Below are positions 34,776-43,955 of a stretch of 64,000 nt of DNA, piece after piece. Numbering within the stretch: the first letter of the stretch is position 1; each line of letters opens with the position of its first letter. This stretch comes from Streptomyces spinoverrucosus (GTDB lineage Bacteria; Actinomycetota; Actinomycetes; Streptomycetales; Streptomycetaceae): positions 310,001 through 374,000 of the forward strand of contig NZ_BJND01000008.1 in the NCBI RefSeq assembly GCF_006539505.1, in the 5' to 3' direction. The notes under the pieces are model-generated. The model was given only the letters and a program-made list of their open reading frames with translations. It was not told where the DNA came from and searched no databases. The translations under genes were made by a program, and so were the position numbers.

Positions 34776-37700
34776 TTGCATTCCCTCAGCCGACGCACGC
34801 TCCTCGGCACGGCGGGACTCGCGGCCGTGGCCGGAGGCGGACTGCTGTCCGTCTCCGCCACGCCCGCGTGGGCCCGGGCCGCCGAAGCGGCGTTCACCTT
34901 CGCGCATCCCGGTCTGCTGCACTCCCGGGCCGACCTGGCCCGAATGAAGTCCGCGGTGGCGCAGGGACGCGACCCGATCGCCTCCGGCTTCGCCGCGACG
35001 GCCGCCGACTTCCGTTCCCAGCACAGCTACGCCGTCCGCAACACCGGACAGATCACCACCTGGGGCCGCGGCCCCACCGACAACACCAGCCAGGCCGTCA
35101 CCGACGCGGCCGCCGCCTACCAGAACGCCCTGATGTGGGCGGTCACCGGCGACGTACGCCACGCCGACAAGGCCCGCGACATCCTCGACGTCTGGGCCGC
35201 CTCCCTCACCGGCATCACCGGCGCCGACGGGCAGCTCGGCGCCGGAATCCAGGGCTTCAAGCTCGTCAACGCAGCCGAGATCCTGCGGCACAGCGACTAC
35301 GACGGCTGGAGCGAGGAGTCGATACGGCGCTGCGAGCGCTCCTTCACCGACGTCTGGTACCCGGCCCTGTCCGGCTACTGCCTCTACGCCAACGGCAACT
35401 GGGACATCGCCGCGCTGCGCACCATCCTCGCCATCGCCGTGTTCTGCGACAACCGGGTGATGTTCGAGGACGCCCTGCGGTTCGCGGCCGCTGGGGCCGG
35501 CAACGGCTCGGTGCTGCACCGCATCGTCACCGCCGCGGGCCAGGGTCAGGAGTCGGGCCGCGACCAGGCCCACGAGCAGCTCGCCGTCGGCCTGCTGGCG
35601 GACGCGGCCGAGGTCGCCTGGCAGCAGGGCGTGGACCTGTACGGCTTCGCGGACAGCAGGATCCTCGCCAACTTCGAGTACTTCGCCCGCTACAACCTGG
35701 GCGACGACTCCGTACCGTTCGTCCCCGATCTCGACCGCACCGGCAAGTACGTCAAGACGACCGTCTCCAACCGGCAGCGCGGAGTGTTCCGCCCGGTGTG
35801 GGAGATGGCGTACGCGCACTACGCGGGCCGCCTCGGCAAGCCCGCGCCCCACATCGAGAAGGTCATCTTCCGGGGCACGGACGGAGCACGCGTGGTGGAG
35901 GGCTACCAGGAGGACCACCCCGGCTGGGGCACGCTCACCTACGCCGGGACGGCGACCGCCTCACCGGCCGCGCCTACGGCACCCGCCGGGATCACCGCGG
36001 TCGGCGACGACGACGCGGTCACCGTGTCCTGGCTGCCGTCCGCGTGGGCGACCGGCTACACGGTCGAGCGGGCCACCAGCCCGGAGGGGCCGTACAAGCG
36101 GCGCGCGTCCGGGGTCGAGGCGCCCAGGTTCACGGACCACGACGTCCGCCCGGGACGGACGTACTACTACACGGTCACCGCCACCAACTCCCGCGGCACC
36201 AGCGCGGCTTCCCCCTGGATCGCCGCCACGGCCGGTCTCCCCGAGCCCTGGTCGACCCGGGACATGGGGAAGCTACGGATCCCGGGCACCGCCACCTTCG
36301 ACGGCGAGCGCTTCGTGCTGACGGCGAGCGGCACCTCGGACACGTACCAGGTCGCCTACCTGCCCCTGCGCGGCGACGGCGTCGTCACCGCGCGGATCGT
36401 GTTCCCGCTCAGCTCCCAGTACTCCAAGATCGGCGTCACCGTCCGCGACTCCCTCGACCCGGACGCCGCGCACGCCTCGATGCTGATCCAGGGCCTGCCG
36501 CTGCACACCTGGAGCGGCGTGTGGAGCGTCCGTCCCTCGGCCGGGGCGGACGTATCCGGCACCGGCAGCACGCCCGTGCCGCCCTCCCAGCAGCAGGCGA
36601 TCACCAGCGCGGCCGCGTTCCCGATCTCCGACCTCGGCTCGCTCCCGGAGTCGGCGACGCCCCTGACGGCGCCGTACGTCGAGGGCGCGGGCGACGGCTA
36701 CCGGCTGCGGGCGCCGTACTGGGTCCGCGTGGAGCGCAAGGGCGGCCGCTGCACCGGCTCCCTCTCCCCGGACGGCATCCGGTGGACCGAAGTCGGCTCC
36801 ACTGAGGTCGAGATGGGGCGCACGGCCTACGCGGGCCTGGTCCTCACCTCCTGCCTGGGCGTCGACGCGGAGTACGCCGAGACCGGCACCGGTGCCTTCG
36901 ACAACGTCAGCGTGGTCACGGCCAGGGGCGCCGACTGGGTCACCCCGCGCCCCCCGCACGCCGCCACCGGCCTGCGGGCGGTCACCGGCGCCGACGCCGT
37001 CGAACTGAGCTGGACCGACCCGGACCCCTCGGCCACCTACGCGGTACTGCGGGCCACGGACGCGGGAGGCCCGTACCGGACGATCGCGAACGGCGTCACC
37101 CCGGTCGGCTTCGGCACCCGCATCCGGTACGCGGACCCCACCGGCAGTCCCGGCAGGACGTATCACTACACCGTCACCAAGACCAATACCGGTGGCCGCG
37201 GCCCCCGTTCGGCGCCCGCGCACGCCGAGATGCCGACCCCCTCGAAGCCGGAGTTCGTCTCCCAGGACACCGCGTTCGCGAACCGGGGCGTCATGTTCCG
37301 CCACCTGCTGAGGGCCTCCCCGGCGGCGGTCCGGTTCACCGCACGCGGCATGCCCGACGGCCTGCGCCTCGACCCGCGCACCGGTCTGATCTCCGGAACA
37401 CCCACCGAGAAGGGAGAGTTCACGGTCACGACCACCGCGTCCAACGCGGCCGGCACTGCGACCGCCACCCTCACGCTCACCGTCGGCACCCCGCCGCCCG
37501 CCCCGTGGACGTACGGCGATCTCGGCGACGTGGTGCTCGACGAGCGGGAACTCGCCACCTACGGCGTGGTGTACGTGCGCACACCCGGCAGCACCGCCTA
37601 CGAGGACGGGACCTTCGTGGTGCGGGGCGCCGGGACCGATCTGACCGTCAACAACCAGGGAATGACCGGCCAGTTCGTACGACGGCCCGTCACCGGCGAC

Positions 37701-38102
37701 TGTGAGATCACCGCCCGGCTCGCCGCCCGCACGGGCGCGAGCGGCGACCGGGTGGGTCTGCTCATGGCGAAGTCCCTGTCGCCGTTCGACCAGGCGGCCG
37801 GGGCCATCGTCACCGGCGGCAGCAGCGCGCAGCTGATGCTGCGCACCACCGTCGCCGGGCGGTCGGCCTTCACCGGCAACGTGCCGGTCACCCCGCCCTG
37901 CCTCCTGCGGCTGAAGCGCACCGGAACCGCCTTCACCGCCTACACCTCGACCGATGACGGCGTCAGCTGGACCCCCCTCGCCGAGGGAGAGATCCCCGGC
38001 TTCGGCGACGCCCCCTACTACGTGGGCCTCGTGGTCTGCTCCCGCAGCCCCCTGGTCCGCAGCACCACCGAGTTCGACGAGGTGAGCATCACCGCCATGT
38101 AA
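34776..38102 (+). CDS. Large Tat-exported alginate-lyase-fold protein with Fn3, Ig and lectin-like modules
   Basis: A 1108-aa modular enzyme from a TTG start with AGGAG 8 bases upstream. Order: Tat signal (LSRRTLLGTAGLAAVAGGG), alginate_lyase-type alpha/alpha barrel (about 40-385; NAAEILRHS, YCLYANGNWDIAA, ESGRDQAHEQLAVGLL), fibronectin III (about 405-490), a DUF1349/concanavalin-like beta-sandwich (about 490-720), second Fn3 (about 725-820), putative Ig domain (about 835-905) and a second sandwich (about 910-1108). Alginate is unlikely as substrate; families with this fold also cut glucuronan and other uronans. The neighbours point to a pectic uronan. The many accessory domains suggest attachment to insoluble polymer. 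Confidence 0.85.
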   Translation: MHSLSRRTLLGTAGLAAVAGGGLLSVSATPAWARAAEAAFTFAHPGLLHSRADLARMKSAVAQGRDPIASGFAATAADFRSQHSYAVRNTGQITTWGRGPTDNTSQAVTDAAAAYQNALMWAVTGDVRHADKARDILDVWAASLTGITGADGQLGAGIQGFKLVNAAEILRHSDYDGWSEESIRRCERSFTDVWYPALSGYCLYANGNWDIAALRTILAIAVFCDNRVMFEDALRFAAAGAGNGSVLHRIVTAAGQGQESGRDQAHEQLAVGLLADAAEVAWQQGVDLYGFADSRILANFEYFARYNLGDDSVPFVPDLDRTGKYVKTTVSNRQRGVFRPVWEMAYAHYAGRLGKPAPHIEKVIFRGTDGARVVEGYQEDHPGWGTLTYAGTATASPAAPTAPAGITAVGDDDAVTVSWLPSAWATGYTVERATSPEGPYKRRASGVEAPRFTDHDVRPGRTYYYTVTATNSRGTSAASPWIAATAGLPEPWSTRDMGKLRIPGTATFDGERFVLTASGTSDTYQVAYLPLRGDGVVTARIVFPLSSQYSKIGVTVRDSLDPDAAHASMLIQGLPLHTWSGVWSVRPSAGADVSGTGSTPVPPSQQQAITSAAAFPISDLGSLPESATPLTAPYVEGAGDGYRLRAPYWVRVERKGGRCTGSLSPDGIRWTEVGSTEVEMGRTAYAGLVLTSCLGVDAEYAETGTGAFDNVSVVTARGADWVTPRPPHAATGLRAVTGADAVELSWTDPDPSATYAVLRATDAGGPYRTIANGVTPVGFGTRIRYADPTGSPGRTYHYTVTKTNTGGRGPRSAPAHAEMPTPSKPEFVSQDTAFANRGVMFRHLLRASPAAVRFTARGMPDGLRLDPRTGLISGTPTEKGEFTVTTTASNAAGTATATLTLTVGTPPPAPWTYGDLGDVVLDERELATYGVVYVRTPGSTAYEDGTFVVRGAGTDLTVNNQGMTGQFVRRPVTGDCEITARLAARTGASGDRVGLLMAKSLSPFDQAAGAIVTGGSSAQLMLRTTVAGRSAFTGNVPVTPPCLLRLKRTGTAFTAYTSTDDGVSWTPLAEGEIPGFGDAPYYVGLVVCSRSPLVRSTTEFDEVSITAM

Positions 38103-38130
38103 ATCGACATTGGAATGGAGCTGCACTGCA

Positions 38131-39414
38131 ATGAGCCGCACTTCCCCCCACCAGCACCTCCACAACAGTGCGTTGAGCCGCCGCGGTCTGCTGAAGACCG
38201 CCGGCGGCCTCACCGCCGCCCTCGCCCTCGGCGCCGCCACCGCCTCCCCCACTCTCGGCTACGCTCGAGCGGGGGGACCCCCATCGGCGAGCGCGGCCCC
38301 GGCGACCTGGACGCACCCCGGCATGCTGCACAACTGGGGTGACATCAACCGCGCCCGGGTCCGCGTGGCCGCGGGCAACGACCCCTGGCTGTCCGGCTGG
38401 AACCGGCTGGTCGCCAACTCCCACTCCCAGTCGACCTGGACGCCCAACCCCCAGGCGACCATCATCCGCGGCGGCACCGGCCAGAACTACAGCATCCTCT
38501 ACAACGACATCGCCGCCGCCTACCAGAACGCGCTGCGCTGGCACGTCGGCGGCACCGAGGCGAACGCCGCCTGCGCCGCTCGGATCCTCAACGCCTGGGC
38601 CACGACCCTGACGTCGGTCACCGGCAACGCCGACCGGTTCCTCGCGGCCGGCCTCTACGGCTGGCAGTTCGCCAACGCGGCCGAGCTCATGCGGGACTAC
38701 GACGCCTTCGACCTGGCCGCCTTCCAGGACATGATGGCCAGGGTCTTCTACCCGCTGAACAACCAGTTCCTCACCGGCCACAACGACGCCTGCATCACCA
38801 ACTACTGGGCCAACTGGGACCTGTGCAACATGGCCTCCGTCCTGGCCATCGGAATCCTCAACGAGGACGCCGCCAAGTACGACCAGGCCGTCACGTACTT
38901 CAAGTCGGGCGCGGGCAACGGCTCCATCACCCACGCCGTCCCGTTCCTGCACACCGACGCCGACGGCTACGCCCTCGGCCAGTGGCAGGAGTCCGGGCGC
39001 GACCAGGGGCACACCGTCATGGGCATGGGCCAGATGGGCGCGATCTGCGAGATGGCCTGGAACCAGGGCGAGGACCTGTACTCCTACGACGGACGGCGCT
39101 TCATGAAGGCCGCCCAGTACGTCGCCAAGTACAACATCGGCCAGGACGTGCCCTTCACCACCTACAGCTGGGGCACCGGCCAGAACTGCGCGTACCGGGA
39201 GCACACGGTGATCTCCTCCGCCTCGCGGGGTCAGGTCCGGCCGGTCTGGGCGATGCTCCACTTCCACTACAACCGGCGCCTGTTCCTCGACGACCGGTAC
39301 ATCTCCCAGATGTACTACAACCTCGTCGCCCCCGAGGGCGGCGGCGGTGACTACGGCTCCAACAGCGGCGGCTACGACCAGCTCGGCTTCGGCACGCTGA
39401 TGTACGCCAAATAG
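38131..39414 (+). CDS. Second Tat-exported alginate-lyase-fold protein
   Basis: A 427-aa exported lyase-like protein. The Tat signal is ALSRRGLLKTAGGLTAALAL. The single catalytic domain starts WTHPGMLHNWGDINRARVRV and shares segments with the preceding 1108-aa protein: AAAYQNALRWHVGG, FANAAELMRDYDAFD, ESGRDQGHTVMGMGQMG and NQGEDLYSYDG. They are paralogues, probably from tandem duplication, but this one lacks accessory modules and may act on soluble fragments. A TTG at 38110 is an alternative start; the ATG gives a normal Tat signal. The substrate is inferred to be a plant uronan. Confidence 0.85.
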   Translation: MSRTSPHQHLHNSALSRRGLLKTAGGLTAALALGAATASPTLGYARAGGPPSASAAPATWTHPGMLHNWGDINRARVRVAAGNDPWLSGWNRLVANSHSQSTWTPNPQATIIRGGTGQNYSILYNDIAAAYQNALRWHVGGTEANAACAARILNAWATTLTSVTGNADRFLAAGLYGWQFANAAELMRDYDAFDLAAFQDMMARVFYPLNNQFLTGHNDACITNYWANWDLCNMASVLAIGILNEDAAKYDQAVTYFKSGAGNGSITHAVPFLHTDADGYALGQWQESGRDQGHTVMGMGQMGAICEMAWNQGEDLYSYDGRRFMKAAQYVAKYNIGQDVPFTTYSWGTGQNCAYREHTVISSASRGQVRPVWAMLHFHYNRRLFLDDRYISQMYYNLVAPEGGGGDYGSNSGGYDQLGFGTLMYAK

Positions 39415-39425
39415 GCGCTGAACCG

Positions 39426-39484
39426 GCTCGTGCACCGGAATACCTCCGAGCGATGTGATGCTCTGAGGTGAACGGTGCACGAGC
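39426..39484. repeat. Nested inverted repeat (59 nt) between lyase and esterase genes
   Basis: Outer arms GCTCGTGCACCG and CGGTGCACGAGC are 12-bp perfect complements (39426-39437 and 39473-39484). Inside them ACCTCCGAGC pairs with GCTCTGAGGT with one mismatch, leaving an 8-base loop. It forms a long hairpin immediately after the lyase stop and just ahead of the esterase gene. It could be a transcription terminator or an RNA-stability or processing element. Confidence 0.72.
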
Positions 39485-39506
39485 ACGGCGAAGGGCTGGT
39501 GGGCGG

Positions 39507-41120
39507 ATGACCGCAGCAGACCTGACGGGCCCCGTGGTGAGCACGCCGTACGGGGCGGTACGCGGACGGTACGAGCAGCACGTCGCGGTGTTCCGGGGCA
39601 TCCCGTACGCCGCACCGCCCTTCGGGCCACGCCGGTTCAGGCCCCCGGTGCCGCCCGAGCCCTGGGACGGCGTCAGGGACGCGGGCGCCTTCGGGCCGAC
39701 GCCGCCCAAGCCGCCGTACTCGGAGGCCTTCGCCCAGTATCTGTCGGACCCCGTCGTGCCCGGGGACGACTGCCTCAACCTGAACGTGTGGACCCCCGAG
39801 CCGGGCCCCGGCGCCCGGCTCCCGGTCCTGGTGTGGCTGCACGGCGGGGCCCTGACCAGGGGATCGTCGTGTGTGCCGGTGTACGACGGACACAGCTTCG
39901 CCCGCGACGGGATCGTCTTCGTGTCCCTCAACTACCGGCTCGGAGTGGAGGGCTACGGACTGTTCCCGGACGCCCCCGCCAATCCCGGCCTGCGCGACCA
40001 GCTCGCCGCCCTGCGCTGGGTGCACGAGTCGATCGAGCCCTTCGGCGGCGACCCCGACCGGGTCACCCTCTGCGGACAGTCGGCCGGTGCGATCAGCATC
40101 GGTGCCCTGATCGCCGCCCCGCAGGCCCAGGGACTGTTCCGGCGTGCGGTCCTGCAGAGCGGGCCGCCCGAGGCGGCCGAGCGGGACAAGGTACGGCGGA
40201 TGGTGCGCCGGATGGCGACCCGGCTGAAGGTGCCCGCGACCGCCGAGGCCTTCGCCGCCGTCGACCGCGAGCTGCTGCTGCGCACCCAGGCCGAGGTCGG
40301 CCGGCTCAGCAGCCCGGTGCTGGGCGGCCCCGCCTTCGGGATCGTCGTCGACGGCGACCTCGTACCCCGCGATCCTCTGGAAGCGCTGGTCGAGGGGGAG
40401 GCCGCGTCCGGCGCCGACCTGCTCCTGGGCTGGACCCGCGACGAGTACCGGCTGTGGCTTGTGCCCGGCGGGCTGCTGGAGCGCGTCGACCGGCTCGGCC
40501 CCGTCGCCCTGGCCGGAGCCATGGCCCGCTGCCACTGCGGCCACGAGGTCCCGCGCGGCTACCGCGCCCTGCACCCCGAGGCCGGCACCGCGGAGATCGT
40601 CGGCCAGCTGGTCACCGACCACCTGCTGCGCATCCCGCTGCACCGCCTGGCCGACGCCCGCCCCGGACCGTCGTACGTCTACGAGTTCGCCTGGCCCTCC
40701 CTGCTGCCCGGGCTCGGCTCCTGCCACGCGCTGGAACTCGGTTTCGTCTTCGACACCGGCGACGTGCCCGAGGCGGCGAAGCTGGCGGGCTGGGGCGCCC
40801 CGACGGAGCTGGCCGACGCGATGCACCAGGCGTGGGTGCGATTCGCGGCCGACGGTGACCCGGGCTGGGAGGCATGGGACGCCACCCACCCGGTGCGGAT
40901 CTTCGGCGAGGCCGAGCCGCCCGACACCCCCGGCTCACCGGCGGCCCCGTACACCGTGTACGGCCCGCGCGACCGCGAGCTGGCGCTGTGGACGGCCGAC
41001 GCCACCGCCCGGGAAACCGCACCCGCGGCGGCTCCTGCCGAGGGTGCGTCCGCGCGCCGTGCGGAGCTGCGGTCGGTCGCACGTCTCCTCCGTCGTCCCG
41101 GCGGTGTCCGTCGGCAGTGA
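39507..41120 (+). CDS. Type-B carboxylesterase, intracellular
   Basis: A 537-aa alpha/beta hydrolase of the carboxylesterase/lipase family. It has the family opening [20 protein letters not shown], then [16 protein letters not shown], the oxyanion hole WLHGGAL, the nucleophile elbow CGQSAGAIS (Ser about residue 197) and the catalytic His in [11 protein letters not shown]. No signal peptide is seen. It may remove acetyl or methyl esters, or feruloyl groups, from imported fragments. It follows the hairpin at 39426-39484 and converges with a LacI gene. Confidence 0.88.
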   Translation: MTAADLTGPVVSTPYGAVRGRYEQHVAVFRGIPYAAPPFGPRRFRPPVPPEPWDGVRDAGAFGPTPPKPPYSEAFAQYLSDPVVPGDDCLNLNVWTPEPGPGARLPVLVWLHGGALTRGSSCVPVYDGHSFARDGIVFVSLNYRLGVEGYGLFPDAPANPGLRDQLAALRWVHESIEPFGGDPDRVTLCGQSAGAISIGALIAAPQAQGLFRRAVLQSGPPEAAERDKVRRMVRRMATRLKVPATAEAFAAVDRELLLRTQAEVGRLSSPVLGGPAFGIVVDGDLVPRDPLEALVEGEAASGADLLLGWTRDEYRLWLVPGGLLERVDRLGPVALAGAMARCHCGHEVPRGYRALHPEAGTAEIVGQLVTDHLLRIPLHRLADARPGPSYVYEFAWPSLLPGLGSCHALELGFVFDTGDVPEAAKLAGWGAPTELADAMHQAWVRFAADGDPGWEAWDATHPVRIFGEAEPPDTPGSPAAPYTVYGPRDRELALWTADATARETAPAAAPAEGASARRAELRSVARLLRRPGGVRRQ

Positions 41121-41136
41121 CGCGGGGTGCCCTGCT

Positions 41137-42189
41137 CTACTCCACCGCCCGCACCGAGTCCCGCACCACGACATGCGTGCCCAGCAGCAGGTGCTCGGCC
41201 CGGGTTTCCGCGGTGCGGCCGAGGGCGGTACGGACCGCGAGGCGGCCCAGCTCCTCGTAGGGGACGTGCACCGTCGTCAGGGCGGGGTGCAGGTCGCGGG
41301 CGAAGGGAATGTCGTCGTAACCGGCCAGCGAGACATCGCCGGGGACGTTCAGGCCCGCCTCGTGCAGGGCGGTGAGCGCGCCCGCCGCGACCATGTCGGT
41401 GGCGGCCACGACGGCCGTGAACTCCAGCTCCGCAGCGAGGGCTTGGCGCATCAGGCGGTGGCCGGAGTCACGGGTGAAGTCGCCGTGCAGGAGCAGCGCG
41501 GGGTCGGCGTCGACGCCGCGGGCGCGGTGGGCGGCGAGGTAGCCGCGCTCACGCCCCAGTGCGGTGGTGTGGTCGGGCTTGCCGCCGAGGAACAGGATCC
41601 GCCGGTGGCCCTGCGCCAGGACGTGTGCGACCAGGGCGTAGGCGCCGCCCTCGTTGTCGTACTCGATGACCGTGACCGGCGCCCCCGGGCCCAGCGGCGG
41701 GCGGCCGCACAGGACGAGCCGGGAACCGGCCGAGGCCAGTGAGTCGGCCATCCGGCGGGTGCGTTCGCGATACTCGGGGGTGTCGGCGCTGCCGCCCACC
41801 AGGATCACCGCGGCGGCCCGCTGGGCGCGCATCATCTCCACGAAGTCCAGCTCGTGCTGGACGTCGCCCTCCGTGCTGCACACCAGGCACAGATGACCGA
41901 GCCGGGTCGCCTCGCGCTCCACGCCGTGCGCCATGTGCGCGAACGATGGGCCGGTGATGTCCTCCAGGACGAACGCCAGCGTGGGCGTCCCGACGCCCGC
42001 GACCGCCTTGGCGCGCGCGTCGGCGACATAGTCCAGGTCGCGCACGGCCCGCATCACGCGCGTGCGGGTCGCCGAACTCACCGGGTACGCCCCGCCGAGC
42101 ACCCGCGACACCGTCGACGCCGACACCCCCGCACGCAACGCCACGTCCCGGATCGTGCTCCGGCTCGCACCCCCGCTCTTGCGCGTCAT
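41137..42189 (-). CDS. LacI-family regulator of the pectin operon (probable)
   Basis: A 350-aa LacI/GalR regulator with HTH STIRDVALRAGVSASTVSRV near residues 10-29 and a sensor ending GYDDIPFARDLHPALTTVHV. It is a full-length paralogue of the LacI at 27048-28136. The operator GGAAACCGGTTCC lies 60 bp upstream of its start and matches the site upstream of the pectin ABC operon, whose last gene lies 16 bp away in convergent orientation. It probably represses that operon and itself. Confidence 0.92.
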   Translation of the reverse strand: MTRKSGGASRSTIRDVALRAGVSASTVSRVLGGAYPVSSATRTRVMRAVRDLDYVADARAKAVAGVGTPTLAFVLEDITGPSFAHMAHGVEREATRLGHLCLVCSTEGDVQHELDFVEMMRAQRAAAVILVGGSADTPEYRERTRRMADSLASAGSRLVLCGRPPLGPGAPVTVIEYDNEGGAYALVAHVLAQGHRRILFLGGKPDHTTALGRERGYLAAHRARGVDADPALLLHGDFTRDSGHRLMRQALAAELEFTAVVAATDMVAAGALTALHEAGLNVPGDVSLAGYDDIPFARDLHPALTTVHVPYEELGRLAVRTALGRTAETRAEHLLLGTHVVVRDSVRAVE

Positions 42190-42248
42190 ACCCGCCCCGC
42201 TCCTCTCCCCGCCCCCTGCGCACCCTCCGGGAACTGCGGCAACTCGAT

Positions 42249-42261
42249 GGAAACCGGTTCC
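42249..42261. promoter_or_regulatory. AACCGGTT-type LacI operator upstream of LacI gene
   Basis: GGAAACCGGTTCC, near-perfect palindrome. On the minus strand a TAACCT that could be a -10 lies about 12 bp upstream of it, the same layout as at 26931-26944. Confidence 0.68.
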
Positions 42262-42306
42262 TGGTGCGGTGAGGTTAGCAGCGCCGGGGCAGGTCCGGAC
42301 CGTGGT

Positions 42307-43239
42307 TCACGCCGTCAGCGTGCGTGCGATCGAGGTGATCGCCTCCGGTCCCACCCGGCAGCACCCGCCGATCAGCCGGGCCCCGGCGGACCGCCAGCCC
42401 TCGACCTGTTCGGGAGTGAAGGTGGAGCGGCCGCTCCAGGCGCGAGCCCGTGCGTCCCAGGTCTCCCCGCTGTTGGGGTAGACGACCACCGGCTTGCCGG
42501 TCACACGCGCCGCCGTCTGCACCGCGGCGTCCACGTCCTGCGGGGCGCAGCAGTTCACGCCCACCGCGATCACCTCGTCCACGTCGGCGGCCAGGGCGAA
42601 GGCCTCCTCCAGCGGCTGTCCGGCGCGGGTGCGGTCACCGGTCACGGTGTACGACAGCCAGGCCGGCACGCCGAGTCCGCGCACCGCCCGCAGCAGGGCC
42701 GTCGCCTCGTCGGCGTCGGGCACCGTCTCCAGCGCCAGGACGTCCGGCGCGGCGGCCGCGAGCGCCTCCAGGCGGGGGCGATGGAAGCGCTCCAGCTCGG
42801 GCACCGTCAGCCCGTAGCGTCCCCGGTACTCCGAGCCGTCCGCCAGCATCGCCCCGTACGGGCCGACCGAGGCCGCCACCCACAGCGGACGCGTGACCCC
42901 CTTCGCCCGGGCCCGCGACGCCGCCTCCCGCGCCAACTCCACGCTGAGCCGCAGCAGTTCGGCCGCCCGCTCCTGACGGATCCCGCGCTTGGCGAAGCCC
43001 TCGAAGGTGGCCTGGTAGCTGGCGGTGATCGCCACGTCCGCGCCCGCCATGAAGTACGCGAGGTGCGCCTCGATGATCGCCTCGGGCCGCTCGGCGAGCA
43101 GCCGCGCCGACCACAGCTCGTCACTGAGGTCGTGCCCCGCCGATTCGAGCTGGTTGGACATGCCGCCGTCGAGCACGACCGTCCCGGCGGCGAGGGCGTC
43201 GGCGAGGCCGCTCGGGGCTGCGGGGGTGTCGCTGGTCAT
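42307..43239 (-). CDS. mmuM: Homocysteine S-methyltransferase
   Basis: A 310-aa zinc-dependent homocysteine methyltransferase of the MmuM type, which makes methionine from homocysteine using S-methylmethionine or SAM. Evidence is the opening LDGGMSNQLESAGHDL, the DVAITASYQATF strand, the zinc ligands in VGVNCCAPQ and LIGGCCRVGPEAI, and the usual family length. No clear RBS precedes the ATG. It has no obvious tie to the polysaccharide genes. Confidence 0.93.
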   Translation of the reverse strand: MTSDTPAAPSGLADALAAGTVVLDGGMSNQLESAGHDLSDELWSARLLAERPEAIIEAHLAYFMAGADVAITASYQATFEGFAKRGIRQERAAELLRLSVELAREAASRARAKGVTRPLWVAASVGPYGAMLADGSEYRGRYGLTVPELERFHRPRLEALAAAAPDVLALETVPDADEATALLRAVRGLGVPAWLSYTVTGDRTRAGQPLEEAFALAADVDEVIAVGVNCCAPQDVDAAVQTAARVTGKPVVVYPNSGETWDARARAWSGRSTFTPEQVEGWRSAGARLIGGCCRVGPEAITSIARTLTA

Positions 43240-43248
43240 GTGTCGAGG

Positions 43249-43908
43249 CTACGCCCGGGCGGAGGTCTCCAGAACGGCGAGCATCCCCCGGACGCGGGTG
43301 CCGTCCGGCATCTGCCAGGAGCCGGTGACGTGGCCGACCGCTCCCTGCGGAGGCTGGATCGGGCCGTCCGGGGCGGGCTGCAGCACCCGGTTTAGGCGGA
43401 GGGTCGTGCCGTGCGGGGCGGCCAGTGCGGTGCCTTCTTCGTCGTCGGTGGCTGTGAAGCCGTTCGGGACGGAGCCTTCGCCGGTGTAGAAGGCGATGAC
43501 ATCCCGGTCGGGGACGTCGCTGACGTTCTGGTCCTGGGCCTGCGCCCGCCCCTCGATCAGCGCCAGCAGCTGGGCGACCAGCACGGGGTCGTGGCAGCCG
43601 TCGTACGCCCAGCGCCGCCCCAGCACCCCGTGCTCCATGGTGCCGACGAGGGCGTGCTCCGCCCCGTCGAGCGGGGCACCGCGATAGGTGAGGGGCACCA
43701 GATAGGTGATCAGATCAGACCCGGAGGCATCGGTGACGACGATGAACTCGATCCCGACCTCGCCTTCCGGGTCGTCCAGCCGAAAGCCCCCGGCCTTCGC
43801 AAGCTCCGGCTCACCCGAGCCACCCCGGTACCACGGGCGGGAGGGCAGCCAGGAGATGAGCAGTTCCAGCTTGCTCGGCTTGAGGACGGTGCGGTGGATG
43901 ACGGCCAT
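43249..43908 (-). CDS. Stand-alone maltokinase N-terminal-cap-like protein
   Basis: A 219-aa protein starting MAVIHRTVLKPSKLELLISW, which resembles the N-terminal cap domain of actinobacterial maltokinases (Mak_N_cap). The phrase GRRWAYDGCHDPVLVAQLL is typical of that cap. The kinase domain is absent, so it is probably not a kinase itself; such orphan caps are known but their role is unclear. The upstream extension of the frame lies over the following gene's tail and is not taken. It is 9 bp upstream of mmuM on the same strand. Confidence 0.7.
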   Translation of the reverse strand: MAVIHRTVLKPSKLELLISWLPSRPWYRGGSGEPELAKAGGFRLDDPEGEVGIEFIVVTDASGSDLITYLVPLTYRGAPLDGAEHALVGTMEHGVLGRRWAYDGCHDPVLVAQLLALIEGRAQAQDQNVSDVPDRDVIAFYTGEGSVPNGFTATDDEEGTALAAPHGTTLRLNRVLQPAPDGPIQPPQGAVGHVTGSWQMPDGTRVRGMLAVLETSARA

Positions 43909-43955
43909 GCCGAAGGATCTCTTCCCTAGAGCGGATGCGGACACTGAGGCAGACC

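Noticed and set aside
36273..38252. Long minus-strand open frame under the 1108-aa lyase
   Set aside because: Antisense shadow of a clearly coding gene; composition is low-complexity and has no recognisable motif.
34776..39414. Alginate utilisation locus
   Set aside because: The fold is alginate-lyase-like, but no guluronate/mannuronate oligolyase or DEH-reductase set is present, and the neighbours are pectin and RG-I enzymes.
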